The translations under genes and the position numbers were made by a program. Shown piece after piece: positions 13,199 to 13,770 of a stretch of DNA of 13,770 bases (its first letter is position 1; each line of letters opens with the position of its first letter). The notes under the pieces are model-generated. The model saw only the letters and a program-made list of their open reading frames with translations, was not told where the DNA came from and searched no databases. Origin of the DNA: JBGLNJ01 sp964353405 (GTDB taxonomy: Bacteria; Chloroflexota; Anaerolineae; Fen-1058); the NCBI GenBank assembly GCA_964353405.1, contig CAYGWJ010000380.1, forward strand, positions 1-13,770, written 5' to 3'.

Positions 13199-13227
13199 AG
13201 TCTACACCCGAACAGGCGGCGCGTCAA
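13199..13227 (-). promoter_or_regulatory. Promoter candidate for the antitoxin and galK
   Basis: On the minus strand: TTGACG (13227-13222), 17 bases, TAGACT (13204-13199). It lies in the 83-bp gap between galT and the antitoxin gene, so antitoxin and galK may be transcribed apart from galT. Phd-type proteins commonly bind such promoters; no clear palindrome is seen here. Confidence 0.4.
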
Positions 13228-13242
13228 TCCTGTGGTTTCAGT

Positions 13243-13770
13243 TCAGCGGTTCAATACCTCGCTCATCTCGCGCAGACGCGCGGCGGCCGTCTCGGCGGTT
13301 ACATCGCGCTGGGGATGGCCCAGCATCTCATAGCCCACCATGAACTTGCGCACGGTAGCGCTGCGCAGAAGCGGCGGATAATAGTGCGCGTGCAAATGTG
13401 CTTCGGGGTGCGCTTCGCCATCGGTGGGCGACTGGTGCCAGCCCATCGAGTACGGGAACGACACCTCGAACAGGTTATCGAAGCGCGTGGTCAGCCGCTT
13501 GACGACGTCGGCCAATGCATCACGTTCGGCGTCAGTCAAATCAGGCAAGCTGCCCATGTGCCGACGCGCCAGCACCATCGTCTCGAACGGCCACACAGCC
13601 CAGAACGGCGCCAGGGCGACAAAATGCTCATTCTGCAATACGATGCGCTCGCCTGCCCTCAGCTCCAGCGCCAAATAGTCGCACAGCAGGCAGGCGCCAT
13701 GCTCGTCCAGGTAGGCGGATTGTGAGCGCAATTCTTTGGCCGGTTCAGTCGGCACATGCTCGCTGGCCCA
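13243..13770 (-). CDS. galT: Galactose-1-phosphate uridylyltransferase, C-terminal part (5' end outside window)
   Basis: The frame is open to the right edge, so the start lies outside; the GTG at 13755 is internal. About 175 C-terminal residues are seen, beginning WASEHVPTEPAKE. Typical GalT stretches follow: WAVWPFETMVLARRH, LTTRFDNLFEVSFPYSMGWH and AHLHAHYYPPLLRSATVRKF, whose histidines are the C-terminal metal and structural ones. The catalytic His-Pro-His motif lies just upstream, outside the window. The enzyme exchanges UMP between UDP-glucose and galactose-1-phosphate, using the product of galK downstream. The remaining sequence ends normally at a TGA (13245-13243) and shows no damage. 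Confidence 0.95.
   Translation of the reverse strand, partial: WASEHVPTEPAKELRSQSAYLDEHGACLLCDYLALELRAGERIVLQNEHFVALAPFWAVWPFETMVLARRHMGSLPDLTDAERDALADVVKRLTTRFDNLFEVSFPYSMGWHQSPTDGEAHPEAHLHAHYYPPLLRSATVRKFMVGYEMLGHPQRDVTAETAAARLREMSEVLNR

Overview
The window is a 13.8 kb piece of a GC-rich bacterial chromosome. No rRNA, tRNA or CRISPR array is seen. A CoxD/CoxE-type ATPase-VWA pair, an F420-type luciferase-like oxidoreductase, an ISL3 transposase and Leloir genes with a Phd-type antitoxin between them would suit a Chloroflexota (Anaerolineae-like) genome. That placement is inference from gene content only.

Layout. (1) 1-499: the right end of an ISL3-family insertion sequence whose left part lies outside the window. 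(2) 775-3164, plus: a two-gene MoxR AAA+ ATPase / VWA protein module of the CoxD-CoxE type, with no CO dehydrogenase genes nearby. (3) 3203-5518, plus: a promoter with an overlapping palindrome, a solo MNT-type nucleotidyltransferase without a HEPN partner, and an ABC exporter half-transporter 6 nt behind it. (4) 5542-6477, plus: a TIGR01777-type epimerase/reductase, ending at a long hairpin (6493-6524) that separates it from the convergent acyl-CoA synthetase (6564-8180, minus). (5) 8180-8376: a divergent control region with one good promoter per strand. It drives the acyl-CoA synthetase leftward and a luciferase-like oxidoreductase plus an MBL-fold hydrolase rightward. (6) 9903-10649: about 750 bases without an intact gene. 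It holds two apparent gene remnants on opposite strands, an orphan terminator, a three-part repeat able to form alternative hairpins, a near-consensus promoter and a 12-bp perfect inverted repeat. It leads into an AT-richer gene for an unidentified helical, tail-anchored protein (10650-11528). (7) 11666-13770, minus: galT (cut by the window edge), a Phd/YefM-type antitoxin without toxin, and galK.

How the genes work together. galT and galK are the clear pathway: phosphorylation of galactose and its exchange into UDP-galactose. The ATPase and VWA genes form a chaperone-like pair that normally remodels or loads metal into a client enzyme; the client is not here. The nucleotidyltransferase and exporter are probably co-transcribed. 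The acyl-CoA synthetase and oxidoreductase share a control region but have no obvious metabolic link.

No clearly new multi-gene system is present. The best candidates for undescribed biology are the non-coding block and tail-anchored gene at 9903-11528, the probably leaderless nucleotidyltransferase-exporter unit, and the antitoxin-like gene inside the gal cluster.
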